NCBI GenBank assembly: GCA_021787845.1
Contig: JAJYLH010000048.1
Location: 1 to 43,515 of the forward strand
Reading direction: 5' to 3'
Source of the DNA: Myxococcales bacterium
GTDB lineage: Bacteria; Myxococcota; Myxococcia; Myxococcales; JAJYLH01
Length of the DNA: 43,515 nt
Part shown: one piece after another, positions 16,197 through 25,300 of the stretch
Position numbering within the stretch: position 1 is the first letter of the stretch
Layout: each line of letters starts with the position of its first letter
Program-made: the position numbers and the translations under genes
Notes under the pieces: generated by a model
Databases searched by the model: none
Told to the model about the DNA's origin: nothing
Seen by the model: only the letters and a program-made list of their open reading frames with translations

Positions 16197-16972
16197 CAGC
16201 GGCTCCGGGATTCGACGAAGGCCTTGGTGAAGATGGAATCGTCCAGCTTCGAGAGGTCGACCTGGCGGATGACGATGGTGGTCGAGTTCCCCTTCTGCAC
16301 TTCGTCGTAGACCCGAATCTGGTCGGGCACGTAGACGTAGTCCCCCTTCGACTGCGAGTAGAGCTTCTCCCATTGCGGGTAGTAGGTCGTGCGCATCAGC
16401 TTGCCGCTCAAGGCGAACTCCTGGCGCTTCAAGACGTTGCCGGTCGCCTGGTCGAGCCACAGCTCGATGACCGGGTAGGGCACGTCGGCGCCCGGCCGCT
16501 GGGAAAGGTGCAGGTGGTAGACGTCGAACCGGCCGAGCTTCTCGTTGGCGACGAACTTCGCGAAGAAGTCCGTGTGCAAGGTCGATTGATCGAAGTCGTT
16601 GCGGCGGGCGTCGGTGCCCGCGATGCGCTCGCGCTCGGTCCGCCGCTCCCACTTGCCCACCGTCGGGTCGTACATGAACAGGTTCTTGTGGACTTTCAGG
16701 TAGCCCTGACCGGCCTGTTCCTTGGGCTTCGTGATCAGAATGACGAGCTTGTCGCTCTTGTCGCGCCGGTAGACGTAGGCCTCGAGGATGGTGTCGTTCT
16801 TGTCGCGCTCCTTCTGCTCCATGTAGATGAGCGCCTTGTAGTCGCCGAAGTTCTTCTGACGTTCGTCGACCTGGGCCACCAGCTTGTCGACGGTGGCCTG
16901 GTCGAGCGCGCGCGCGCGCGGGACGGCGACGAGGGTCGCGGCCACCAAACCAAGAGCGAAGAGCTGACGCAT
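16196..16972 (-). CDS. LolA-like periplasmic 'outer membrane lipoprotein-sorting' protein
   Basis: This 258-residue protein has a signal peptide (MRQLFALGLVAATLVAVPRARA). The body is the LolA/LolB-like fold found with transporters: KLVAQVDERQKNFGDYKALIYMEQKERDKNDTILEAYVYRRDKSDKLVILITKP..GQGYLKVHKNLFMYDP, then VYHLHLSQRPG..YPVIELWLDQATGNVLKRQEF and a final KLDDSIFTKAFVES. The half-barrel is expected to shield a hydrophobic ligand during transit across the periplasm. The start at 16972 follows AAAGGA. It sits between the ABC permeases and the outer-membrane barrel, so it is the natural shuttle between them. It is distinct from housekeeping LolA in length and sequence. Confidence 0.8.
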   Translation of the reverse strand: MRQLFALGLVAATLVAVPRARALDQATVDKLVAQVDERQKNFGDYKALIYMEQKERDKNDTILEAYVYRRDKSDKLVILITKPKEQAGQGYLKVHKNLFMYDPTVGKWERRTERERIAGTDARRNDFDQSTLHTDFFAKFVANEKLGRFDVYHLHLSQRPGADVPYPVIELWLDQATGNVLKRQEFALSGKLMRTTYYPQWEKLYSQSKGDYVYVPDQIRVYDEVQKGNSTTIVIRQVDLSKLDDSIFTKAFVESRSR

Positions 16973-17016
16973 CGACGGTCCTTTTTGTGAGAGGTGGGTC
17001 CCCGCCAAGAGCGGCA

Positions 17017-18453
17017 TCATTCGACCTGCTGGATGGCGGTGACGGGTTGGAGGTTCGCGGCGCGCAACGCCGGCCAGAGCGCGGCAACGACGGTGATGAC
17101 CGTGAAGCCGACGACCGCGCCCAGCACCGCCGGAACGGTGATGTAGAGGGTGTACGTTTCCGAGAGGAGGAACATGCGCAGAGCTGCAACGGAGATGTGC
17201 AGGTGCGCCGCGTCGGCGGCAAGCGAGATGGCCGTGCCGACGAGGGCGCCGACACCCCCAGCGATGAGCCCGAGCAGCCCCGCCTCGGCGATGAACATCG
17301 CCAGCACCCGGCTACGCGACATCCCGATGGCGCGCAGGGTCCCGATTTCACCCGTCCGCTCGCGCACCGAAATCCACATCGCGTTGATGATCCCGACCAT
17401 GATGATCGCGAGCAGCACCGCCAAGAGGAACCCACCGAACCAGTGCTCCCCCTTGATGATGCTCGTGAACATGCTCGCTTCGTCTTCCCAGGTCGTGACG
17501 TCGAGCTTCTGCCCGCTCCAGCTCTCCTGGGTCTGCTCCTGGATCTTGCGCCAGAACGGCGTCGACTCGTGGTCCACCAGCCGGTACCCCTTGGCCGCGT
17601 AGACGTGACGCAGGTGGTTCATCACCTGGGTCGAATCGTCGATGTTCTTGAGATAGATCTGCACGGCGCCGGTGATGTCGGGCTTGAGCTGGTACAGGTC
17701 GCTGATGGTCTGATTGGAAACGAAGCTGGAGAACTGCGAGAGCAGGCCGAGGTCGTCGCAGATGGCGACCACGGTCAGGTCGAGCGAGTTCTGCGTGCCG
17801 TTCAGGGTCGGGTTGACGATGGTGACCACGTCGCCGACCTCGACGCCCCAGCGCTTGGCCTCGCCCGCGAAGATGACGATGGTGTGCGGCGTCCCGAGCT
17901 TCGACAAGTCGCCCTTGCGCTGGTCGCCGCCGCCCTTCTCGTAGTCCTTTTCCGGCGCCAGGGTGAGCGTCTTGAGCAGGCGGGTCTCTTCCTTCGGGTC
18001 GACGCCGCTCAGTCCGGTGAAGGAGGTGGTGGTGTCGCTGAACACCTGAGCGAAGCCCCGGTCGCGGGTGAGGATGTAGTCGACGCCCGGCGTCGATTCC
18101 GTCGCGATTTTCCGAATGTCCGCCGCGTGCAGGACGATGGGCGCGGCGAAGCTGTCGGGCGTCTGCTTGTAGAAGCCCGCGACGTTGACGTCGCCGCTGA
18201 TCAGCGTTCGGACGGAGTGGGTCATGCTCTGGCTCGCGCCGCTGACCAGCCCGTCGAAGACGATGAAGAGCACGGTGACCAGAGCGAGGGCCCCTCCGAG
18301 GAGGAGCGCCCGGCGCTTGGCCTGGACGAGGTTGCGGCCACCGATGGTGAGGTAGAGCGGCAGGTGCCGGACCAACTCGACCACGGCGGCGAAGAACAGG
18401 CCGAGGTTCGAAACCCAGCGGGCGAGGAAGAAGCGTTTCTCGTAAGGAATCAT
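17017..18453 (-). CDS. ABC transporter permease, FtsX/MacB/LolC-type (first)
   Basis: This 478-residue protein has a TM segment near residues 49-72 (LLLGGALALVTVLFIVFDGLVSG) and a periplasmic domain of about 270 residues. The FtsX core of three TM helices follows: FGGFLLAVLLAIIMVGIINAMWISVRERTGEIGTLRAIGMSRSRVLAMFIAEAGLLGLIAGG, ending in ALRAANLQPVTAIQ. RERTGEIGTLRAIG is the coupling-helix signature of LolC/E and MacB-like permeases, which extract substrates from the outer leaflet of the inner membrane rather than pump them through. The start lies four bases past the stop of the upstream permease gene, with GGGAG before it. The two permeases probably form a heterodimer with the ATPase. Confidence 0.9.
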   Translation of the reverse strand: MIPYEKRFFLARWVSNLGLFFAAVVELVRHLPLYLTIGGRNLVQAKRRALLLGGALALVTVLFIVFDGLVSGASQSMTHSVRTLISGDVNVAGFYKQTPDSFAAPIVLHAADIRKIATESTPGVDYILTRDRGFAQVFSDTTTSFTGLSGVDPKEETRLLKTLTLAPEKDYEKGGGDQRKGDLSKLGTPHTIVIFAGEAKRWGVEVGDVVTIVNPTLNGTQNSLDLTVVAICDDLGLLSQFSSFVSNQTISDLYQLKPDITGAVQIYLKNIDDSTQVMNHLRHVYAAKGYRLVDHESTPFWRKIQEQTQESWSGQKLDVTTWEDEASMFTSIIKGEHWFGGFLLAVLLAIIMVGIINAMWISVRERTGEIGTLRAIGMSRSRVLAMFIAEAGLLGLIAGGVGALVGTAISLAADAAHLHISVAALRMFLLSETYTLYITVPAVLGAVVGFTVITVVAALWPALRAANLQPVTAIQQVE

Positions 18454-18457
18454 GTCG

Positions 18458-20545
18458 CTACTCCCGCCGCTGCATCGCGACGACTGGCTGCACGTGGGCG
18501 GCGGTATACGCGGGATAGAGTGTGGCGATGAAGCTGACCAGGGCGATGCAGACGGCGCCCACCGCCACCGCCATCGCCGTCACGTGCGGGTGCAGGTGAG
18601 GTCCACCGAAGAGGACCAGCAAGATCATGTTGGTGCCGGCCGCCGGCCACCCCTTGGCCGACATCGCGTGGGCCACCAGGTCCGCGCCGAGGATGCCGAA
18701 CAAGGCCGCCCCCGCGCTCAAGACCGCGCTCTCCAAAAGGAACATCGCCAGGACGAACCGCCGCTGGGCGCCGATGGCCCGCATGGTACCGATTTCGATC
18801 ACCCGGTCCATCATCGACATCAGCATCGAGTTGTTGATGATCGCGAGCGAGACGATGAAGATGACCACGAACGAGACGACCAGGACGATGGTCAGCGCGC
18901 CGATGATTTTCCCGATCATGCCGGCGGCAGACTTCCAGTCGACCACCTGAATGCCCAGATGATCCTTGGCGGAGAGCTGGGTGATCTGCTGCATCGTCCG
19001 GTAGAGCTGGGTGCCGTTCTTCAGGAGGATGGCGGCGTTCAGCACCACCCCGTCGTCGATGTCCGCTTGCGTGAACGGCTTGTCGTTCGCGACCTTGGCG
19101 TGGACGACGGGCTGGGTGTCCTTGATGTCGGCCGCGGTGCCGGTGGTGACGAGCGCCGTGCTGTCGCCGCTGCCGAAGAGGTCCGCCTCCGCGTCCTTCT
19201 CCGACACGTCCTTGACCCCGACCTCCTTCTTGAGCGCCTGCAGCTCCTTGAGCTTCGCCGGCGTCATCAAGCCGTAGAGGTCGCGGAAGGTCATCATGTC
19301 CACCAGGTTGTAGGCGCTCGCGAGGATGGAATCATCCAGCCCCTTGAAATGGAAGATGCCGTAGACCTTGATGTTCGTCGCGTGGGAGTAGCCCGATTTC
19401 GACATCGCCTGGAGCGTGAGGATGCCGCCGACCTTGATCGAGTAGAGCTGGATTTTCGGGGCCACCACCCGGTAGAACTCGCGGTCGCGGGCGTCGAAGT
19501 TCTGGTCGTCGATCTTCAGGAGCTGCCGGAGCAGCTCTTTCAGGTCGCCCTTGGCCTGGGGCCCGAAGTACGCGCGCAGCTCCTTGGCGCAGGCGACCGA
19601 CTGCTCCGGGTCCATCTCGTAGACCAGCTTCGCCGACTGCTTCTGCATGTTGCGGACGGTCTCTTGCAGGACCGTGTCTGTCGCGATGGTCTTGTGATCC
19701 TTGTTGCGGGCGTCGCGAATGGTGTCCAGCTCCCGGGCGACCAGGTTCTTCGCCTGGCGGTCGTAGAACTCCTTGGAGAGGAGGATGCCCCGGTGGCCCT
19801 TGGGCACCATCGTTCCCTGGACGATCGCGAACTTCGAGAAGTCTCGGGCGAACGCGTCGAGATCGGTCCCGAGATAGCTCAGATAGAGCTGCGCCGAGTC
19901 GGCCTGGAGCGGGGCGAGGTTCTCGTCCAGCCAGTCGAGATCGTTCAGCGGGTTCGTCTGGAAGTCCGCCCAGAACGCATCGCTCATCGCCCGGTCGATG
20001 ACCGCGAGATCCTTGTCCAGCTCCTGGGTGTTCGACGACAGCTCCTTGCGGCCGAGGTAGTCCTGCTTCAAGAGCCCCGCGAGCTGGCGGACGCGCGCCT
20101 CCAAGCCGGGAATCTTCGCCTGATCGTTCTTCTCCACCGTGTCGCGCAGCTCGCCCAGCTTGTCGTCCAGGACGTTGCCGCCTTCCGCCGCCGCCTGCCC
20201 GCGGCCCATCGGCACCACCGCCCGGACGTTGGGAATCGTCAGGAGCGCCTTTCGCACCTTGGGGAAATCGTGGATGCGGCCGATGTCCGGCGTCTGTCCG
20301 AAGCCGCCGAAGAACGCGAGCTTGTCCTTGGCGTCCGACGAGTACACCTGCGCGTTGCCGATGAGCGCGCCGGTGACCGCGTGCTCCATCTCGCTCGTCA
20401 GGTTGTTCAAGAACGTCGTCGTCAGCACCAACAGAAACGTGCCGAAGGCGAGGATGCCGCCGACGATGAGGCTCTTGACCTTGTGGCTCGTGATGCTCCT
20501 GAGCGACAGGCGCACCAGCACTTTCAGCGTGTCCAGGCTGGTCAT
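18458..20545 (-). CDS. ABC transporter permease, FtsX/MacB/LolE-type (second, large)
   Basis: This 695-residue permease starts at the ATG at 20545 behind GGAGG. TM1 is near residues 24-46 (KSLIVGGILAFGTFLLVLTTTFLNN). A very large periplasmic region of about 500 residues follows, with long charged helices (ELRDTVEKNDQAKIPGLEARVRQLAGLLKQDYLGRKELSSN). The FtsX core is VVSFVVIFIVSLAIINNSMLMSMMDRVIEIGTMRAIGAQRRFVLAMFLLES, then two more TMs and YPAYTAAHVQPVVAMQRRE. Typical LolC/E proteins have about 400 residues, so the periplasmic domain is roughly doubled. It is 16 nt downstream of the ATPase gene and 4 nt upstream of the smaller permease gene. Confidence 0.9.
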   Translation of the reverse strand: MTSLDTLKVLVRLSLRSITSHKVKSLIVGGILAFGTFLLVLTTTFLNNLTSEMEHAVTGALIGNAQVYSSDAKDKLAFFGGFGQTPDIGRIHDFPKVRKALLTIPNVRAVVPMGRGQAAAEGGNVLDDKLGELRDTVEKNDQAKIPGLEARVRQLAGLLKQDYLGRKELSSNTQELDKDLAVIDRAMSDAFWADFQTNPLNDLDWLDENLAPLQADSAQLYLSYLGTDLDAFARDFSKFAIVQGTMVPKGHRGILLSKEFYDRQAKNLVARELDTIRDARNKDHKTIATDTVLQETVRNMQKQSAKLVYEMDPEQSVACAKELRAYFGPQAKGDLKELLRQLLKIDDQNFDARDREFYRVVAPKIQLYSIKVGGILTLQAMSKSGYSHATNIKVYGIFHFKGLDDSILASAYNLVDMMTFRDLYGLMTPAKLKELQALKKEVGVKDVSEKDAEADLFGSGDSTALVTTGTAADIKDTQPVVHAKVANDKPFTQADIDDGVVLNAAILLKNGTQLYRTMQQITQLSAKDHLGIQVVDWKSAAGMIGKIIGALTIVLVVSFVVIFIVSLAIINNSMLMSMMDRVIEIGTMRAIGAQRRFVLAMFLLESAVLSAGAALFGILGADLVAHAMSAKGWPAAGTNMILLVLFGGPHLHPHVTAMAVAVGAVCIALVSFIATLYPAYTAAHVQPVVAMQRRE

Positions 20546-20561
20546 CAAACGCCTCCGCTCT

Positions 20562-21254
20562 TTACGCGGCCTCTTGGCCGGAGCCGACGATCATCCCGTC
20601 AGCGAGCTCGATGACCCGGTCGGCCCGGGACATCACGTGCGGGTCGTGGGTGGAGAAGATGAAGGTGGTACCGGCCTTGTTCAGCTCCTTCATCGTGTCG
20701 AGGATGGTCGCGCCGGTCTTGGAGTCGAGGTTCGCGGTCGGCTCGTCGGCCAGCACCAGCCGCGGCCGGGTGACGAGCGCCCGCCCGATGGCGACCCGCT
20801 GCCTCTGCCCGCCGGAGAGCTCGCTCGGCCGCTGCCGGACCTGCGCCGCGAGCCCCACCTTCTCCACCACGTCATGGACCCGGGCCTCGCGCTCCCTCTT
20901 CGAGAGGCCCCCCTGCAACAGGAGCGGGAACTCCACGTTCTGGTAGACGTCCAGCACCGCCACCAGGTTGAAGGTCTGGAAGATGAAGCCGATCTTGTGC
21001 AGCCTCAAGTTCGTCAGCGCCCGGTCGCCCAAGCTCCCGGTCGACTCGCCGTCGACCCGGACGTCTCCGCTCGTCGCCACGTCGACGCAGCCGATGAGGT
21101 TCAACAGCGTCGTCTTCCCGCTCCCGCTCGGCCCCGCGATGCTGGTGAACTCCCCCGCGTCGATGTGGAGGCTCACCCCGTTGAGCGCCCGCACCGACAG
21201 GTGCCCGAGCGGATACTCCTTCACCACGTTCTCGATTTCCACGATGCGCGCCAT
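20562..21254 (-). CDS. ABC transporter ATP-binding protein, LolD/MacB family
   Basis: This 230-residue nucleotide-binding subunit has the normal LolD size. Walker A is GPSGSGKTT (41-49), the Q-loop FQTFN is near 93, the signature LSGGQ is at 146-150, Walker B is LVLADEPT (167-173) and the switch His is in STHD (203). The LGxLS-type spacing and the RPSELSGGQRQRVAIGRAL stretch are typical of the LolD/MacB/FtsE subgroup that pairs with FtsX-type permeases. It powers the exporter formed with the two following genes. The preferred start at 21254 places the domain directly at the N-terminus; an upstream ATG at 21284 is possible. It follows the regulator gene after a gap of about 200 nt. Confidence 0.95.
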   Translation of the reverse strand: MARIVEIENVVKEYPLGHLSVRALNGVSLHIDAGEFTSIAGPSGSGKTTLLNLIGCVDVATSGDVRVDGESTGSLGDRALTNLRLHKIGFIFQTFNLVAVLDVYQNVEFPLLLQGGLSKREREARVHDVVEKVGLAAQVRQRPSELSGGQRQRVAIGRALVTRPRLVLADEPTANLDSKTGATILDTMKELNKAGTTFIFSTHDPHVMSRADRVIELADGMIVGSGQEAA

Positions 21255-21458
21255 CGCCGCTCTCTTCTCCCGCCGCGTGCCCATGCTCGCGGCCATCACG
21301 TGCGCCCGAACAACCGTGCTTCTCCAAAGCGCTTCAGCTTGACTTGACCGCCCCCGCTTTCCACGATGAGCGGCAACCGCTTTCCGTTCCCCGCCCCTCG
21401 ACTGCGGTCGGGATGAGCGGCTTCGGTTCCGGTGCACCAGTACGACGAAATCGATCGC

Positions 21459-21971
21459 TCAACGCCCCTGCCCTCCGTGACCGCCCCTCCTCAGCTTGCG
21501 CTCCATCTCCCGGTGGAACCGCTCGAAGAGGCGCGGCAGCTCCCGCTCGAGGAACGCGTGCAGGTCGCGCAGGTGCACGAGCCTGGCCGCCCGCGGGCTC
21601 GCCTCGCCGCCCAGCGCCCGGATGCCGTGGTCCGCGAGCTCCCGCATCCGGATGAACCGGCGCGCCTGCTCCTCGCGCATCTCGCCCGGCTTCGGCTCCC
21701 GAAGCTGCACGCGCTCGCGCCGGTCGCCGGGCAGGCTGACCCGCCGGATGAACCCGATGCGCAAGAGCACCCGGACCATCGTCGAGATCGAGCCCTTCGA
21801 CGCCCGGAGCACGTCCGCGAGCTCGGCCTGCGTCTGCGCCATCGGCTCGCACACGAACAGCCACCCGAGGATGCGCCCCGCCATCGGCGGCAGGCCCAGC
21901 TCGCCGTAGACGATCGCCGCCTCCTCGACGAACGCCATCAGCTCTTCTGGTTTCGTTCGCGCCACGCTCAC
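21459..21971 (-). CDS. GbsR/MarR-family transcriptional regulator
   Basis: This 170-residue winged-helix regulator is of the GbsR subgroup: EELMAFVEEAAIVYGELGLPPMAGRILGWLFVCEP (dimer helix and conserved GLPPMAGRILG), followed by the HTH QTQAELADVLRASKGSISTMVRVLLRIGFIRRV and a wing SLPGDRRERVQLRE. The C-terminal helices (ARLVHLRDLHAFLERELPRLFERFHREMERKL) complete the dimer arm. The GTG at 21971 has GGGAG five bases upstream and is preferred over the GTG at 21983. It is the first gene of the ABC/LolA-like/beta-barrel operon and probably controls it and itself through the palindrome at 22016-22037. MarR-type proteins usually respond to small hydrophobic molecules; the ligand is unknown. Confidence 0.9.
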   Translation of the reverse strand: MSVARTKPEELMAFVEEAAIVYGELGLPPMAGRILGWLFVCEPMAQTQAELADVLRASKGSISTMVRVLLRIGFIRRVSLPGDRRERVQLREPKPGEMREEQARRFIRMRELADHGIRALGGEASPRAARLVHLRDLHAFLERELPRLFERFHREMERKLRRGGHGGQGR

Positions 21972-21999
21972 CCGCTCTCCCACCCCGCGACCGGGCGGA

Positions 22000-22037
22000 A
22001 GGATAACCGTTCCCAGAGTTCAGTCAAGCCTGAACTC
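22000..22037 (-). promoter_or_regulatory. Promoter and overlapping operator of the GbsR/ABC operon
   Basis: On the minus strand TTGACT (22027-22022) and TATCCT (22005-22000) are 16 nt apart, a good sigma70-type pair about 29 nt before the GTG start of the regulator gene. A perfect inverted repeat GAGTTCAG-6 nt-CTGAACTC (22016-22037) covers the -35 box, as expected for repressor binding. Additional GAACTC half-sites follow upstream (near 22050). Confidence 0.65.
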
Positions 22038-22168
22038 GCCGAACCCATCGAACTCGCTGAAATTCGGGGCATCGCCGTCGCGCGAGGGGGGCCTCGGGGA
22101 GGAAAGCGCGCGAGTCGCGCCGGAGCGTCTGGGCGCCTGCCGCGGTGTCGCCCTGACGGATCGACAGA

Positions 22169-22347
22169 CAGTAGGATGGGCAGTCCCGGAGCCCGCAGGG
22201 CTTCGGGCTGCCCGTCGTTCCAGAGCGAATGTTTGTCGGCGGGCCGATGCCGCTCGAGTCGCGCAGAAGATCCGGCGCGATCGCTCTCGGACGGACAGCG
22301 AAGCCGAGCGCGAAGAGCCGCGCTCGACGGGACTGTCCATCCTACTG
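22169..22347. repeat. GTAGGATGGG-type inverted repeat pair
   Basis: CAGTAGGATGGGCAGTCC (22169-22186) and GGACTGTCCATCCTACTG (22330-22347) are inverted copies with one mismatch. The 143 nt between them contain CCCGGAGCCCGCAGGGCTTCGGGCTGCCCG and no gene. It resembles the element at 339-416 and lies downstream of pilY1. Confidence 0.55.
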
Positions 22348-22399
22348 GCTTGTCCGCCCACCGCGGGTAGCAGCGGCGGTCTCGCTCGGCCTCTGGCGC

Positions 22400-25300
22400 T
22401 TACGGGCAGTTGGTCCCGAGGTGCCGGCACTCATGCATCTTCTTGGAAACCTCGAGCCACTCGACCGGGCCGATGACGCCGCCGCCGCCGATGACCAGGT
22501 TGGTCGGTTCGGTGGCGCCCGGGACGACGGAGATGCCGCCGTAGCTGACCGTGCCCGACACCGAGTTGACCGACACCACCGGGGTCGGCATCGGCGGCGG
22601 GACGATGGCGCTCTGGGTGGTGGAGCGTACGGTCGCCTGGGCGGTCGCGCCGGTCCCGCAAGCGATGGCGCCGGTGGTCGCGTCCGCCTGGTAGGTGTAG
22701 GCCGTGCTCTTGGGAATCGTCGTCGTCGAACAGTAGTTCGTCGGCGGCTGGGCCGGTAGGAGCGTGTTGACGATCGCGCAGCCGTCGAAGACCAGGACCT
22801 GGGAGGAAGTCTTCTCCGGCAGGTTGGCGTACTGGACGTAGTAGCCGTTGCCGGTCGCGGTGGCCGCCGTCGTGTCGGCGTTCACGAGGTCGGTGTCCGT
22901 GAGGGCGGCCGCATCGTAGGTCGCCGCGCTGGCGGCGTCCGTGAACGGCACACGGTTGGGGTTGTGGGTGGCGTTGTCGAACAAGAGAATCGAATAGAAA
23001 CGCGCCGGCTGCTGGGTGATGCTCGGCGTGTAGGTCAACTGCGTCGAGTCGGGCTTTCCGGAACCGGTGCACTCCGGCGTGCCCCAGTCGCAGGTGACGG
23101 CGTTCGAGTAGGTGGCGGCGACGCTGCCGCTGCCGCCGCTCCCGCAGGTGATGGTGGTCCCGATGTTCACCGTCGCCGCGTCCGTCGCGGCGTTGCCGTC
23201 GGCCGCGCCGCCGGTGCTGAAGCTGACCACCGACGGCGCCGTGGCTCCCGCGGTGTAGCTGAGCTCGGAATCGACATAGTGCGAGCCGCTCTGGAAGGTC
23301 TGCTGGTTCACGTCCACGCTGCAGTCGTCGCGCATGCAGCCATCCATGTCCGAGAGCTGGCAATCGGTGCCGCTCCAGTCGTCGATCGCATCGCGGTTCC
23401 CGCTCCCGAGATAGACCCGGATGGCGCCGTTGGGAAGAACGGCGGCGCTGGCCATCTGGAAGAACGGGCTGCGGTCATAGAACGGCGAGCTCTTGAACTC
23501 GATGAAGGCGCGCGCCGCGTTCCAGTTGGTGACGAGCCCATTCCCGCCTTCCGCGCCGGGCGTCATCATGTTGGTGACCCAGACCTGCCCGCCGACGTCC
23601 CCCACGACCAAGGTGTCGAAGAGACCGTCGCCGTCCCGGTCGATCATCGAAGGCGTCGCGGCGATGGGGAACATCGAGGCGCGCGGGTCTGAGCTGCCGG
23701 AAGGCACGTCGAGGCGGGTCGCGCGATAGATCTGCTGCCCCGTCCACGCGTCGAGGAGGTAGTAGCCAGCGCCGTTGATGTAGTTGGGGTCGTAGCCGCC
23801 GCCCACCGCCACCACCCAGACCTCTTTGGCCTTCTGGCCGGCGACGGTGAGGGGACCGTTCGGGTCGTTGATCGCGATGGGGCCGACCGGAGGCGGCGAG
23901 GGCGCGTAGTCGTCCCAGCTCCGCCCGGCGTAGAGCGCGGTCGTCGAGCCGGTGGGCGGCCACTCCCAGAGAAATTTCGGGTTCGCCGGGTCGGTCACGT
24001 CCAACGCGAAGTAGCTGCGTCCCCCGTCGCGCTCGCCGGTGATCGCGACGGTGTGGTACTCGTCCGCGTCCTTCTGGTAGGTCTTGTCGCTGGTGCTCGT
24101 GCCGCTGCCGTCGACCCAGATGTCCCTCACCATCGGCGTGCCGTCGACGAAGAGCTCATGCTTGGTGTCGATGGCGTAGAGGCGCAGCTTCGGCAAGAGA
24201 TCCGGCGGAATGAAGGCCCACATCTCCCGGCCGGTGCCGTAGTCGAACGAATGGTTCCCCGAGCCGTCCACCTGGTCGTCGCCGGCGTTGAACGCGTGGA
24301 GCATCCCGTCGTTGGCGCCGACGAGGAGCACCTGGGTCCGATACTCGTTCGTGGAGTCGGTCTGATAAGCGGTGTACGCGGCTTTTCCGTCGGGGGTGAG
24401 CGTGTCGCTGTACAGAGCCGCCTGGCATTGGGTGATCACGCCCAGGTCGCAGAGGAACGACGTGACCGGCGGCACCTCGAGGATGGGCGAGGAGTGAAAG
24501 ATGTCGCCGAGGATGTCCGGGCGCGCCGCCGGCGGGGTCGCCGCGCAACAGGCCCCGTTGTTGCAGGTGAGCCCTCCGGTGCAATCCGCGTTGGAGGCGC
24601 AGGTCGGCGCGGCCGGGCAGGAGTTCGTCTGGCACTCCGGGGTCTCCTTGAACAGATTCTGGCCACGAACGTACGCGATGAGGTCGGCCGCGCAGTCGCT
24701 GTCCTGCGTGTAGACATGACTGGTCCTAGCCGCCATTTCCTGGCAGAAGCTGCCGGTGTAGCCGCCGAGCTGCAAGAGCGGCGTGAGGATCGTGAGGTCG
24801 GTGGAGGCGGTATCGAAGGATATCAGGGCATCGGGGATGCCGTCGCCGTTGCTGTCGTAGGCCGTGTAGATGGTCCGGTGATCGGTGGAGGTGCCGGCGT
24901 CGACGGCGTCGACCCGGTCGGTGAGCACCTGGGAGGCTTCCCAGTAGGGCGCGGCGCACTGGTTGGCGAGGGTCTGGGTCCACGGATAGGGCTGCGAGGT
25001 GTCGAGCGGCCTGATGTTGCCCTGGTCGTCGTCACCGACGAAGGCGCCGTTCGAGTCGGTCAGATACACGTCGGAGCAGCTCGCGTCTCCGTTGGGGTTC
25101 TTGGAATCCTTGATGTTGTAGTCGGCCGCGGTGCAGCCATCCGCGAACTCGTTGAAGAGACCCAGGCGGTACAGCTTCCCGTTCCAGACGTTGCCCTGCG
25201 CCGGCGTGAACCGGGGGATGAAGGCGTAGGTCGACCCTCGGGTCTGCACGGTGGTGATCGCCGCCACCGAGAAGGAGGTGGTCCGCTGGATGATCTCCTG

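Noticed and set aside
18452-20614. Long plus-strand open frame opposite the large permease gene
   Set aside because: Its composition is that of a high-GC antisense frame; no start signal or recognisable fold, whereas the minus strand encodes a clear FtsX-type permease.
17017-21254. Classical MacAB-TolC efflux pump
   Set aside because: There is no membrane-fusion (HlyD/MacA) adaptor and no TolC; instead a LolA-like carrier and a beta-barrel follow, and the ATPase and permeases are separate proteins.
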